Position numbers and translations under genes: made by a program
In this document: in pieces, positions 1 to 6,596 of the stretch
Layout of the letters: each line of letters opens with the position of its first letter
Position numbering within the stretch: the stretch's first letter is position 1
Virus record (IMG/VR): IMGVR_UViG_3300024262_000091
Span: 1 to 39,836 of that record
Reading direction: 5' to 3' (one strand)
Source of the DNA: a virus
Length of the DNA: 39,836 nucleotides
The notes under the pieces: model-generated
Database searches by the model: none
Seen by the model: the letters and a program-made list of their open reading frames with translations, nothing else
Told to the model about the DNA's origin: nothing

Positions 1-127
1 AGCAAAAAAAAAAGATATGAAAAACGAAGTAGAAATGACAGAATGTACGGAATGTGAAAATGGAACTCAGCACCTCAGCAATTATGTAGCACAAATATGT
101 GATTACTGCGAAGGAAGTGGAGAAGTA
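1..127. repeat. Direct terminal repeat, copy 1 (circular overlap)
   Basis: Bases 1-127 are identical to 39710-39836. The repeat ends in the middle of a gene on the right side and is exactly 127 bp, a common assembler k-mer size. It is therefore best read as the overlap of a circular contig and not as a biological long terminal repeat. It makes the unique genome 39,709 bp and lets the genes at both ends be joined. Confidence 0.95.
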
Positions 128-145
128 AAAACGGAAGAAAACTAA
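17..145 (+). CDS. Small zinc-ribbon-like protein, 42 aa
   Basis: Too short for a usual gene caller but well placed. An A-rich leader ending in AAAGAT precedes the ATG, and the next gene starts 12 bases after the stop. The protein has two CxxC knuckles, CTEC at residues 10-13 and CDYC at 28-31, the second followed by EGSGEV. This resembles the CxxCxGxG repeat of the DnaJ zinc finger, so a single structural zinc ribbon is likely. Its first 37 codons are repeated at 39726-39836 because the contig is circular; the intact copy is this one. The partner is unknown. Confidence 0.75.
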   Translation: MKNEVEMTECTECENGTQHLSNYVAQICDYCEGSGEVKTEEN

Positions 146-156
146 AAAAAAAGATT

Positions 157-345
157 ATGAAAAACGGAATGTACAAAAGTAAATTAGCAGAGTATTACAT
201 TAAAGACAACAAAATATTGATGCTAATGAAGGGCAGATTCTATAAGACAAGTGAAAGTTTTATGCAAGGAGAATACGTAGAGCCATTAACTGACGAACAG
301 TTAGGTCAATTTGATGAAGCATACAAACAAGTTAAACATTGGTAA
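157..345 (+). CDS. Hypothetical protein, 62 aa
   Basis: Short gene lying 12 bases after the zinc-ribbon gene, with an A-rich AAAAAAGATT leader before the ATG. The sequence is mixed alpha/beta and lysine- and tyrosine-rich, with an acidic helix (LTDEQLGQFDEAY) near the C-terminus. No family recognised. Its place in the early operon that starts at the 39273 promoter suggests an early accessory function. Confidence 0.65.
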   Translation: MKNGMYKSKLAEYYIKDNKILMLMKGRFYKTSESFMQGEYVEPLTDEQLGQFDEAYKQVKHW

Positions 346-368
346 TTAATAAACAAAAAAAACAGAAG

Positions 369-584
369 ATGAAAAAAGTAATGAAAAAATTAACGCAAGA
401 ACAAATTAATGATGATGTAATTTTCACATCAACTTTAAGCAAAGAAAGAACGGAGCAGTATGAAGACACAACGCATATAGTATATGACTCGATGGAAGAT
501 AAGTATGCAAGGATAGACAGATTACAAGATGATAGTTTCTTTAATCGAAGTCCGTATAATTTTAATATAATAAGAACAAGATAA
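369..584 (+). CDS. Hypothetical protein, 71 aa
   Basis: The open frame extends upstream to 339, but the start is placed at 369. The ATG there follows the AAACAGAAG leader seen before many genes in this genome, and the upstream codons read through that leader. The product is highly charged (MKKVMKKLTQEQINDD at the N-terminus, then RTEQYEDT) with no membrane segment. No family recognised. Confidence 0.65.
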   Translation: MKKVMKKLTQEQINDDVIFTSTLSKERTEQYEDTTHIVYDSMEDKYARIDRLQDDSFFNRSPYNFNIIRTR

Positions 585-585
585 T

Positions 586-756
586 ATGCAGACATTCACG
601 ATAACAGAAAAAGCTATGAATAATATCGCATTTGAAAATATGATAAAAAAACAGAAAGGTTTTGAGTCATTCAATAAAGTAATAAAGCTAGTAAAAGAAC
701 ACCCTAACGATGAAGATTTAGGTAAAAAAGTTAGGGAATTAATCAAAAACAAATAA
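586..756 (+). CDS. Hypothetical protein, 56 aa
   Basis: A 56-codon gene that fills the gap between two others: it starts 1 base after the upstream stop, and the next ATG begins 1 base after its own stop. The product is a small basic helical protein (KKQKGFESFNKVIKLVKEHP in the middle, KKVRELIKNK at the end). Tight packing is the main support; no function can be assigned. Confidence 0.65.
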   Translation: MQTFTITEKAMNNIAFENMIKKQKGFESFNKVIKLVKEHPNDEDLGKKVRELIKNK

Positions 757-757
757 G

Positions 758-1162
758 ATGAAAGCAAAAGTAAAGACTTGGTTAGAAAATGTAGCCAATG
801 GAAAAATCAGCAACTACACAGAAGAAGTGTTAAAATGTGTTGCAAGAAATGAAACAATAAGTATGAAAGATTTAAGAGAATGGTTAGCAATATCGCATCA
901 GACTTTGACCTCCTGCTTGTCGAACCTTCACGATGAAGGATTGATAAAGGTAGTTGGACAAGAAAAGAAAGATAATAGGTATTACAGTATATACGCTTAT
1001 ATAAGCAACGAAAGTGAGAGGGAACATACAATTACACTCCGCAGGGTAGAAAAGTACATACAATGGCTTAAAAAGGCTGAAACCTATAAAGATTTGATGA
1101 GTGACAAAACCTATAACTCTATTAAAGACCAAACAAGACAATATACGTTTCCAAACTTTTAG
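758..1162 (+). CDS. Winged-helix DNA-binding protein
   Basis: 134 aa. Residues about 20-75 fit a winged helix-turn-helix: a first helix (TEEVLKCVARNETISM), a turn, a recognition-helix region (ISHQTLTSCLSNLHDEGLIKVV) and a wing (GQEKKDNRYYSIY). The pattern SxLxxLxxxGLIxxxG is typical of MarR/ArsR-like and plasmid regulators. The C-terminal half is helical and could mediate dimerisation. Being in the first early operon, it is a candidate regulator of the repeated 22-bp promoter family, but that link is inference. It starts 1 base after the stop of the preceding gene. Confidence 0.75.
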   Translation: MKAKVKTWLENVANGKISNYTEEVLKCVARNETISMKDLREWLAISHQTLTSCLSNLHDEGLIKVVGQEKKDNRYYSIYAYISNESEREHTITLRRVEKYIQWLKKAETYKDLMSDKTYNSIKDQTRQYTFPNF

Positions 1163-1166
1163 AGAA

Positions 1167-1265
1167 ATGAAAATAAAAAGAACAGTATATCCGAATGAAA
1201 AATTGACGTTCAATGAATGGATAGTTTATATATATAATGCAGTCAAAAAATCAAAAGTTAAGTAA
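1167..1265 (+). CDS. Hypothetical small protein, 32 aa
   Basis: ATG at 1167 lies 4 bases after the stop of the winged-helix gene and opens a 32-codon frame ending before the class II promoter at 1306. The peptide is basic with an aromatic centre (FNEWIVYIYNAVKK). Packing and start context support it; no homology is apparent. Confidence 0.5.
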   Translation: MKIKRTVYPNEKLTFNEWIVYIYNAVKKSKVK

Positions 1266-1305
1266 CTGAAAGTGTTGGTATTGAAGGTTATGTAATGTAC
1301 TTTCA

Positions 1306-1327
1306 AAATAAAATACTTATATTTGCA
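1306..1327 (+). promoter_or_regulatory. Promoter, class II (AAATAAAATACT type)
   Basis: Contains TATATTTG at 1318-1325, a match to the Bacteroidota -7 box TAnnTTTG. The 22 bases differ from the element at 11633-11654 at only two positions; both begin AAATAAAATACT, whereas the seven class I elements begin AATATAACTACT. An ACAAACAAAAAAACAGAAT leader and the gene at 1349 follow. It probably drives the replication operon 1349-4724. Confidence 0.65.
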
Positions 1328-1348
1328 AGACAAACAAAAAAACAGAAT

Positions 1349-1591
1349 ATGAAAGCAGAAACGAAAAGATTATCAATGTCTATCGAATATGGAGATAGAA
1401 ACGGACTAGACAAAGCACTCAAACACTTTATGAATGCAGTCAAAAACAATCGGACAAATCACGAAAGAGTAACAGTATGTGAAGCATTGCTAGAATGGGA
1501 GAATGGAATAATTTCTCTACCGAACCACAGAGTTGAAAATAATGATGGAGTTAAGTATGTTATTATTCAGTCTAAAATGAATGAAATATGA
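1349..1591 (+). CDS. Hypothetical protein, 80 aa, first gene of replication operon
   Basis: The frame is open from 1295, but 1306-1327 is promoter-like, so the start is placed at the ATG after the AAACAGAAT leader (1349). The product is mixed charge and helical at the N-terminus (GLDKALKHFMNAVKNNRTNHER), with a C-terminal beta-like stretch (GVKYVIIQSK). Its stop overlaps the start of the initiator-like gene by 4 bases (ATGA), indicating translational coupling. Family not recognised. Confidence 0.65.
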   Translation: MKAETKRLSMSIEYGDRNGLDKALKHFMNAVKNNRTNHERVTVCEALLEWENGIISLPNHRVENNDGVKYVIIQSKMNEI

Positions 1592-2331
1592 GCAGGGACT
1601 TACCGTACTTTAAATTTTTTACAAGTGAATGGTTGAATGGAGATATTACTTTAGAAGATTATGAGTTACAAGGAATTTTTATAAACTTGTGTGCCTATTA
1701 TTGGCATAAGGATGGAAACTTGGATATAGTTCAAGTCAAGAAAAAATTAAGAACAGATAGAATTTCAGAATTGATTGATATTGGATTGATAAAATTTGAT
1801 AGAAAAAAAATATCAAAGCATCCTTTTTATCTTGATGATAATGAGAAATTGGTTATTGAGTTTTTAGATGAACAACTTTCTGAATTTTCAGTTAGAAAGA
1901 AACAGTTATCAGAAGCAGGGATAAAAGGTGCTAAACGTAAAAAAGAATTAGCCTTGAATAAGCAACCGTTTAACCACCCTTCAACAACTAGAGAAGATAA
2001 AGATAAAGAGAAAGAGAAAGATAAGAGTAATATAAGAGTAGATAATAGTAATAGTAAACCCAAAACACTTATAGAACGTAAAACGGCTTTTAAGGAAAGC
2101 CTAGCATCTCACAAAGATAAGTATGAATCTAAATTATTAAACGAATTTTATTCATATTGGACAGAACACGGAGAAGATGATAAAAAGATGAGGTATGAAA
2201 AACAAACTTCATTCTCGATAGATAGAAGATTAGGAACTTGGAAAACAAACGAAAAAAAATATGGACTTAAAGGCAATATTAAAGACAATAGAGCAACGAC
2301 AACCAAAGCAGGAAGACAAGACTTCTCCTAA
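1588..2331 (+). CDS. Phage replication initiator-like protein (Lin1244/Lin1753-type N-terminus)
   Basis: 247 aa. The first about 100 residues (RDLPYFKFFTSEWLNGDI, then LEDYELQGIFINLCAYYW) match the N-terminal winged-helix domain of phage replisome organisers of the DUF4373/Lin1244 type. A lysine/glutamate-rich low-complexity linker follows at about 130-165, then a C-terminal domain (SKLLNEFYSYWTEHG...) resembling the DNA-binding tail of such proteins. The next gene encodes a DnaC-like loader, giving the O/P-like pair of lambdoid phages. A 24-bp sequence inside the linker-coding part recurs at 25402, suggesting that an origin may lie within the gene, as in lambda O. Confidence 0.8.
   Translation: MSRDLPYFKFFTSEWLNGDITLEDYELQGIFINLCAYYWHKDGNLDIVQVKKKLRTDRISELIDIGLIKFDRKKISKHPFYLDDNEKLVIEFLDEQLSEFSVRKKQLSEAGIKGAKRKKELALNKQPFNHPSTTREDKDKEKEKDKSNIRVDNSNSKPKTLIERKTAFKESLASHKDKYESKLLNEFYSYWTEHGEDDKKMRYEKQTSFSIDRRLGTWKTNEKKYGLKGNIKDNRATTTKAGRQDFS
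1969..1992. repeat. 24-bp dispersed repeat, copy 1 (candidate origin element)
   Basis: Begins TTTAACCACCCTT, then one variable base, then AACAACTAGA. It matches 25402-25425 at 23 of 24 positions and in both places is followed by purine-rich GATAA/AGATAA runs. Here it lies inside the initiator gene in the linker-coding region. An iteron-like origin element or a recombination scar are the main options. Confidence 0.6.
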
Positions 2332-2959
2332 GTATGACAAGGTAAATTTAAGGCAGACGTTTATTCAAAGATTAAATAATCTGCATTTGAAAATGTCACA
2401 CGGAAAACAAGGTTTGATTATGGACTCAGAAACCGAGAACGCTATAAATGTTATTTGTATGTATATCAACAAAGAGGTAGAGTTGGAAGACTTAGGATAT
2501 TCATTACATAAGGGACTTTGGTTATGTGGTAATTTTGGAACGGGAAAAACGCAAATGATTTTAGCTTATAGAGAGATGATTAAAGATTGTGGTTTTGTAT
2601 CTTGTAATGATATGAATATGAGGTTTATAAAAGTAGATGAGTTTAATGGTAAAGTACAAAGATTTGAAGGTATTAAGCACTTTGCTAATCAGAGAGATAT
2701 GAAAGAAAAGATATTTGATGATTTGGGAGAAGAAGAAACCACAGTTATGGATTACGGAAATAAAATTTGCGTTATGGCTCACATCATTTCTGAGAGATAT
2801 AAGGGACTTAAAGATGGGTGCATAACTCACGTAACAACTAATTTGTCAAGAAGCCAAATATCGGAAATTTATGGAGGACGTATAGAGTCAAGAATGAATG
2901 AAATGTTTAATGTTATTACGATTGGTTCAAAAATAGATTCAATAGATTACAGGAAATAA
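2261..2959 (+). CDS. DnaC-like AAA+ helicase loader
   Basis: 232 aa, the usual size for DnaC/IstB-type ATPases. Walker A is GNFGTGKT at residues 90-97. A Walker-B-like acidic stretch IFDDLGEEE is at 151-159. A sensor-1-like segment THVTTNLS is at 189-196, and the arginine-rich GGRIESRM at 205-212 is the usual position of the arginine finger. It is predicted to deliver the host replicative helicase to the origin marked by the protein encoded just upstream. The start at 2261 overlaps that gene by 71 bases; a later start would cut into the N-terminal helicase-binding part. Confidence 0.88.
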   Translation: MDLKAILKTIEQRQPKQEDKTSPKYDKVNLRQTFIQRLNNLHLKMSHGKQGLIMDSETENAINVICMYINKEVELEDLGYSLHKGLWLCGNFGTGKTQMILAYREMIKDCGFVSCNDMNMRFIKVDEFNGKVQRFEGIKHFANQRDMKEKIFDDLGEEETTVMDYGNKICVMAHIISERYKGLKDGCITHVTTNLSRSQISEIYGGRIESRMNEMFNVITIGSKIDSIDYRK

Positions 2960-3002
2960 CAGGAAAATACAGGAAAGAAATACAAGTAAGATTGGGAAAA
3001 TT

Positions 3003-3320
3003 ATGAAAAAAGTAAAAAACATTAAAGAATTAAATGTTACTCTTGAAAAATTATATAATAATGACTATCAAATCAATATTCATTTATCAGATAAACCATT
3101 TATATTTGATTTAGTTTTAAAAGATATTAGAGATAAAATTGACTGCAAGTTATCTTCATTTGGTGCAAATCTTTGGACAAGAACACAAGCAGGAATTGAA
3201 TATAAAAAGTATTCAAGAATCCAAGACCTACAAACTGCATTAAAAAAAGAAATAAAACGAAAAATTAGAACAGATGGAGAAGTAACATTTAGTTTATCTT
3301 ATGATATATCTTATCTATAA
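3003..3320 (+). CDS. Hypothetical protein, 105 aa
   Basis: Lies in the replication operon after the helicase loader, with an A-rich leader before the ATG. The sequence alternates charged helices (NIKELNVTLEKLYNND) with beta-like stretches (EVTFSLSYDISYL at the end). No motif or family recognised. Confidence 0.65.
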   Translation: MKKVKNIKELNVTLEKLYNNDYQINIHLSDKPFIFDLVLKDIRDKIDCKLSSFGANLWTRTQAGIEYKKYSRIQDLQTALKKEIKRKIRTDGEVTFSLSYDISYL

Positions 3321-3331
3321 AGACAAAAAAT

Positions 3332-3502
3332 ATGAGCGAAAAAGATGTTGTTTATGCCCTTCAAATGTTGCATATAATACAATCCAAAAAAAATGCAATA
3401 TTGTTTGCTGAATACTTAAATAAAGATTTTAATTGTTTAGCACAAAAAGAAAAAGAAAAAATTTATCAAAAATACTTAAATCACAATAAAGAAATAAAAT
3501 AA
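3332..3502 (+). CDS. Small protein, paralogue of the gene at 5654
   Basis: 56 aa. It begins MSEKDVVYALQMLH, identical at the N-terminus to the 71-aa product at 5654-5869, and the two stay alignable through QSKKNAI, xExEKIY and the charged C-terminus. Third-base differences are frequent in the shared part, so this is an older duplication under protein-level constraint and not a recent copy. It starts 11 bases after the upstream stop and ends 1 base before the NinG-like gene. Function unknown; helical. Confidence 0.75.
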   Translation: MSEKDVVYALQMLHIIQSKKNAILFAEYLNKDFNCLAQKEKEKIYQKYLNHNKEIK

Positions 3503-3503
3503 T

Positions 3504-4142
3504 ATGCCTAAATGTAAAGAATGTGGAGAAAAGTATGAGCAATATGAGTTTAACAACAAGTGGTGCAAAAAGGTAGATTGTCAAACTGCTAAAGCAATGG
3601 ATTATTTAGATAGAAAAAAAAAGAAGCAGAAGCAGAAGCAGAAGCAGGATTGGAAGCAGGAGAAAGAGAAACTTAGACCGTTTACTCACAGTAAAGAAAA
3701 TAAAGCACATTTGCAGTCAGAGATTAATAAGTTGTCCAAGTTAATTGACAAGAAGTTTGAATATGTAACTTGTATTGATTGTGGTAAGTTGTTAGATAAT
3801 ATTGATGCAGGACATTATATTGCAGTAGGAGCAAATGCAACGTTGAGGTATAATTTGAATAATATTCATTCTCAAAATAGAGGGTGCAACAGAAATGAAA
3901 GGCAAGGAAGTAGAAGCACGGGATATTATAAAGGATTGGTAGAAAGATACGGAATGGAGTATGCAGAAATGGTAGATATTGAATTGCAAAATAAGTATAA
4001 GTATTTAGGATTGAAAGAACAAGAAATATACGATAAGTTGAAGGTAGTTAGAAACCTAGTGAAGACGTTTGATACATATAAGTTTGCCAATTCGTTAAAA
4101 GCAAGAGAAATGTTAAATAAGTTAATAGGAATATATGAATGA
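3504..4142 (+). CDS. ninG: NinG/Rap-like recombination nuclease
   Basis: 212 aa. The N-terminus has a zinc knuckle (CKECGEKYEQYEFNNKWCKK), followed by a very basic K/Q repeat region (about 33-55) coded by tandem AAGCAG units. The core VTCIDCGK ... DAGHYIAVGANATLRYN ... NIHSQNRGCNRN carries the Cys/His pattern of the NinG family. Family knowledge: lambda NinG (Rap) is a Holliday-junction/branch nuclease that works with phage recombination. It probably resolves joint molecules made by the ERF annealase and exonuclease at 6586-7879. Confidence 0.9.
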   Translation: MPKCKECGEKYEQYEFNNKWCKKVDCQTAKAMDYLDRKKKKQKQKQKQDWKQEKEKLRPFTHSKENKAHLQSEINKLSKLIDKKFEYVTCIDCGKLLDNIDAGHYIAVGANATLRYNLNNIHSQNRGCNRNERQGSRSTGYYKGLVERYGMEYAEMVDIELQNKYKYLGLKEQEIYDKLKVVRNLVKTFDTYKFANSLKAREMLNKLIGIYE

Positions 4143-4311
4143 TAGAAAAGTAGAAATACTGTACAGAACAACAAGATACGGAAGGTGGAATCACTTAGAA
4201 GTGGAAGTAAAAAAAGAAGTCGTAAATGTAAGAGATTACATAGATGAATATTTGAAAGAAAAAGAAGTTGCGTATTTACAGATGCAAGTAATTAAAGTTA
4301 GAGATATATGA
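4135..4311 (+). CDS. Hypothetical protein, 58 aa
   Basis: ATG at 4135 overlaps the end of the NinG-like gene by 8 bases, and its TGA overlaps the next ATG (ATGA), so it is locked between two genes by translational coupling. The product starts MNDRKVEILYRTTRYGRW and continues as an amphipathic charged helix (DYIDEYLKEKEVAYLQMQVI). No family recognised. Confidence 0.7.
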   Translation: MNDRKVEILYRTTRYGRWNHLEVEVKKEVVNVRDYIDEYLKEKEVAYLQMQVIKVRDI

Positions 4312-4724
4312 GTGAGGTAACAGAAGAAGTTATGAAGGTTGTGGAATGGTATAAAGATTTGCCGAAAGACTATTCAAACATCACAGATATAATGTATGCA
4401 AGAAAAAAGTTAACGACTTATCAGTTCTATATGGCAGTAGAGTTAGGTAAGTTAAGAAAGTGTTGGAAGGAATGTGAGGTATCAACAGAAATGGTAAGAA
4501 GAAGGAAAGCAGTTGAGTTAATAGATGAAGGATTAGCAATGACGAAGGTTCAAGAAATTTCAAGGCAGGAAGCATTGTTAATGTTTGAAGCAGAAAAGGT
4601 AGCAGATATAGGATATCACAATATGAAGTTTATGTTGGATGCAACGCAAGAAGTAAGCAATTCGATGATGCAACACATCTCTCAGTTGAAAATAGAGCAA
4701 AAAAATATTGCTCCACAGACATAA
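4308..4724 (+). CDS. Hypothetical helical protein, 138 aa
   Basis: Last gene of the replication operon. Almost entirely helical and charged, with basic VRRRK near residue 65 and several Met-rich helices in the C-terminal half (MKFMLDATQEVSNSMMQHI). No catalytic motif seen. The operon ends after it and the next class I promoter lies about 70 bases downstream. Confidence 0.7.
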   Translation: MSEVTEEVMKVVEWYKDLPKDYSNITDIMYARKKLTTYQFYMAVELGKLRKCWKECEVSTEMVRRRKAVELIDEGLAMTKVQEISRQEALLMFEAEKVADIGYHNMKFMLDATQEVSNSMMQHISQLKIEQKNIAPQT

Positions 4725-4793
4725 CAAAAACAATGTTTTAGAAAATACTTGAATTATTTAGCGAAAATAATTGCGAAAACGTATTGCCAATCT

Positions 4794-4815
4794 AATATAA
4801 CTACTTAGATTTGCA
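4794..4815 (+). promoter_or_regulatory. Promoter, class I element 1
   Basis: AATATAACTACT followed directly by the -7 box TAGATTTG and CA. A TTG about 19 bases upstream of the box (in GTATTGCC) fits the -33 element of Bacteroidota promoters. The leader is AAACAAAAAC...AACAGAAGATT before the gene at 4845. It is one of seven near-identical copies. Confidence 0.85.
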
Positions 4816-4844
4816 TAAACAAAAACAAAAAAAAACAGAAGATT

Positions 4845-5063
4845 ATGAATTTAGAAAGTAAGATACAAGAAATAAAGAAAAGTGCTTCAAATGATATTTA
4901 CTACGCACTTATAGGATATTATAAAGACCAAGAAAAAGAGATTAACAGTAATTACAATATGGGGTTGATAACCTTCAAAGAATTTCTGAATCAAGGAAAA
5001 GTTCTGCAAATACATTGTCTGAAAGTTCTAGAAAGCGAAAACATTGAAGACATAGCAAGATAA
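4845..5063 (+). CDS. Hypothetical early protein, 72 aa
   Basis: First gene after class I promoter 1, with an AACAGAAGATT leader. The product is helical (MNLESKIQEIKKS ... YYKDQEKEINSNYN) with a hydrophobic second half (FKEFLNQGKVLQIHCLKVLE). No family recognised; early accessory gene. Confidence 0.7.
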   Translation: MNLESKIQEIKKSASNDIYYALIGYYKDQEKEINSNYNMGLITFKEFLNQGKVLQIHCLKVLESENIEDIAR

Positions 5064-5076
5064 AAAAACAAACAAA

Positions 5077-5295
5077 ATGAAAAACACAGTAACAACAGAA
5101 TTTGAAGGAATATTAGAGGTAGTAAACCTAGAAGACCTCAAAGAATACTTACACGGAATTGCTGACACATCAAATGGAGCAGACGACTTTGTAGAAAAAG
5201 TTCAATACGGATTAACAGACGAAACTTCAAATATGTCACAAGAAGACCAATACACGTTAGAAGATTGGTACTATACAAACTACCTTAATAGATAA
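5077..5295 (+). CDS. Hypothetical acidic protein, 72 aa
   Basis: Starts 13 bases after the upstream stop behind an AAACAAACAAA leader. Strongly acidic (EFEGILEVVNLEDLKEYLHG, DTSNGADDFVE, SQEDQYTLEDWYYTNY). Small acidic early phage proteins are often inhibitors or DNA mimics of host enzymes, but nothing specific shows that here. Confidence 0.65.
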   Translation: MKNTVTTEFEGILEVVNLEDLKEYLHGIADTSNGADDFVEKVQYGLTDETSNMSQEDQYTLEDWYYTNYLNR

Positions 5296-5337
5296 TTAGT
5301 TGATTACAGAACGTAAAACAAACAAAAAACATAAGAT

Positions 5338-5520
5338 ATGAGAAGATACATATATAACGATACATTAAAAAAGTATTATGCAGGGTTCGGAAATAATGGA
5401 ATGCCTACTTGGTCTGAGAAAATAAGACACGCTGAAACATTCTATTCGTTAGCAGATGCGGATGAATGGAAGTGGTTATGGGCGACTTGTGGAAGTATGA
5501 GAGTAATAACTGAAAGATAA
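5338..5520 (+). CDS. Hypothetical protein, 60 aa
   Basis: ATG preceded by an A-rich leader ending ACATAAGAT. Tryptophan- and tyrosine-rich (RRYIYNDTLKKYYAGFG, DADEWKWLWATCG), suggesting a small compact fold. The structured RNA at 5536 begins 15 bases after the stop. No family recognised. Confidence 0.6.
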   Translation: MRRYIYNDTLKKYYAGFGNNGMPTWSEKIRHAETFYSLADADEWKWLWATCGSMRVITER

Positions 5521-5535
5521 AGATATGAAAAAATG

Positions 5536-5632
5536 AGTAGTAGGGTATTGCTAACAAATAAACAAACGAGGATTGGTATTCCAAGAACGGTGGCAAGTCG
5601 TTTAGCATTGGTTCGACTCCTGCCCTATTACT
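5536..5632 (+). ncRNA. Structured tRNA-like RNA with displaced acceptor stem
   Basis: AGTAGTAGGG (5536-5545) pairs with CCCTATTACT (5623-5632), ten pairs with one G-U. The 3' part has a tRNA-like T arm, GCATTGG TTCGACT CCTGC, where GCA/TGC and GG/CC pair around a TT bulge. The centre has a D-arm-like GGA-TTGGTAT-TCC and a stem AACGG/TCGTT with a 7-base loop TGGCAAG, which lacks the expected U33. About 22 A-rich bases separate the 5' acceptor strand from the D-arm-like part, so a normal cloverleaf does not form. A competing 37-codon frame (5534-5647) exists, but it uses C/G-rich codons rare in this genome. Confidence 0.45.
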
Positions 5633-5653
5633 TATATTTAAACTAAAACAAAG

Positions 5654-5869
5654 ATGAGTGAAAAAGATGTTGTGTACGCACTTCAAATGTTGCACGTAAT
5701 ACAGTCAAAGAAAAATGCAATAGCATTTGTAGAATACTTAGATAAAAAAAACAGTCGTTTCTGTTTGCTGAGTAAAGGAGAGCAAGAAAAGATATACAAT
5801 GAATTTACGTTGCAAGAGTTTAGAAAAGAACAAAATGAAAATATAGATAGTAGTATTTTCAAAAAGTAA
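5654..5869 (+). CDS. Small protein, paralogue of the gene at 3332
   Basis: 71 aa. Its first 14 residues are identical to the 56-aa product at 3332, and QSKKNAI and EKIY are also shared. The C-terminus is longer and charged (FTLQEFRKEQNENIDSSIFKK). The two copies sit in different operons, which suggests differential expression or two related targets. Function unknown. Confidence 0.75.
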   Translation: MSEKDVVYALQMLHVIQSKKNAIAFVEYLDKKNSRFCLLSKGEQEKIYNEFTLQEFRKEQNENIDSSIFKK

Positions 5870-5874
5870 GAAAA

Positions 5875-6150
5875 ATGAAAACAGATTATAGATTAAAAGA
5901 CAAAGAGATGGACTTAAAAAACAGATTAGAGGTATTTGCAAAGTGGTTGTCAGACTATGAAGAAAATAGTTATGACTCTTACAGAGAAGGACAAATAGAA
6001 AGTATGATAAGATACGCACAAGATAGCACTATTCAAAAAGTAGGAGCAATGTTGCAAGAGATATTAGATTACGATGAAAATAGTGAAGAATGGTTTGAAG
6101 CAAAAATTGAAGCAAACGTAATTGATAAGAATAAATTGACTTATGATTGA
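5875..6150 (+). CDS. Hypothetical helical acidic protein, 91 aa
   Basis: Starts 5 bases after the paralogue gene. Helical and acidic (LEVFAKWLSDYEENSYDSYREG..., ILDYDENSEEWFEAKIEA). No motif recognised. Its stop overlaps the start of a tiny membrane-protein gene at 6143. Confidence 0.7.
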   Translation: MKTDYRLKDKEMDLKNRLEVFAKWLSDYEENSYDSYREGQIESMIRYAQDSTIQKVGAMLQEILDYDENSEEWFEAKIEANVIDKNKLTYD

Positions 6151-6226
6151 TGCGGTAATATTCAGTTGGGTATTAGGATTAGCGGTATGCCTTTATATAT
6201 TGATTATAAAATTAATTGAAAAATAA
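6143..6226 (+). CDS. Single-pass membrane microprotein, 27 aa
   Basis: ATG at 6143 overlaps the end of the upstream gene by 8 bases. The 27-residue product is nearly all one hydrophobic helix (AVIFSWVLGLAVCLYILIIK) with a short charged tail LIEK. Such small early membrane peptides can act in superinfection exclusion or envelope disturbance, but no function can be assigned. Confidence 0.55.
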   Translation: MIDAVIFSWVLGLAVCLYILIIKLIEK

Positions 6227-6249
6227 ATGAAAATAAATTAGGTTACTCC

Positions 6250-6271
6250 AATATAACTACTTAGATTTACA
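6250..6271 (+). promoter_or_regulatory. Promoter, class I element 2
   Basis: AATATAACTACT followed by TAGATTTACA. Together with the 29 upstream bases (AAATAAATGAAAATAAATT and AGGTT) it forms a 51-bp block, 6221-6271, nearly duplicated at 9865-9915. It heads the recombination operon 6306-8488. Confidence 0.85.
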
Positions 6272-6305
6272 ATAAATTAATAAACGTAAACAAAAAACAA
6301 CAAAA

Positions 6306-6596
6306 ATGACAGAAGCAAGATTTAAAAAACAGATTGAAGGAACTAAATTTCAAGAAGACTTAGGAAATGTTCTCAGAGTAAATGAATGTCAAGGGATGTC
6401 AAGGGCAGTATGGAATTTAATACTCTCAAAAAGAGATTGCAATTTATACGCAAAAGGAATCAAGCCTCACAGAATGTGGAAGATTTCAGATGTTAAATGG
6501 TACTTCGGAATAAAAGGAGGAGCGCAAAAGTGTGCTGAACAATTAGAGCAGTATTTAGAAATAGTTACACCAAAAAAAGCAAACAATGAGCAGTAA
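6306..6596 (+). CDS. Hypothetical protein, 96 aa, first gene of recombination operon
   Basis: Follows class I promoter 2. Basic protein with RDCNLYAKGIKPHRMWKISD followed by VKWYFGIKGGAQKCAEQLEQ. Overlaps the ERF gene by 11 bases, so it is translationally coupled to the recombination genes. Family not recognised. Confidence 0.7.
   Translation: MTEARFKKQIEGTKFQEDLGNVLRVNECQGMSRAVWNLILSKRDCNLYAKGIKPHRMWKISDVKWYFGIKGGAQKCAEQLEQYLEIVTPKKANNEQ

Noticed and set aside
3618-3660. AAGCAG tandem repeat as a regulatory element
   Set aside because: It is in frame and encodes the K/Q linker of the NinG-like protein; simple low-complexity coding repeat.
5534-5647. 37-codon frame over the structured RNA
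   Set aside because: Rich in codons rare here (CTC, CTG, CCC, CGA) while the same bases form a 10-bp closing stem and a T-arm-like hairpin; kept only as an alternative.
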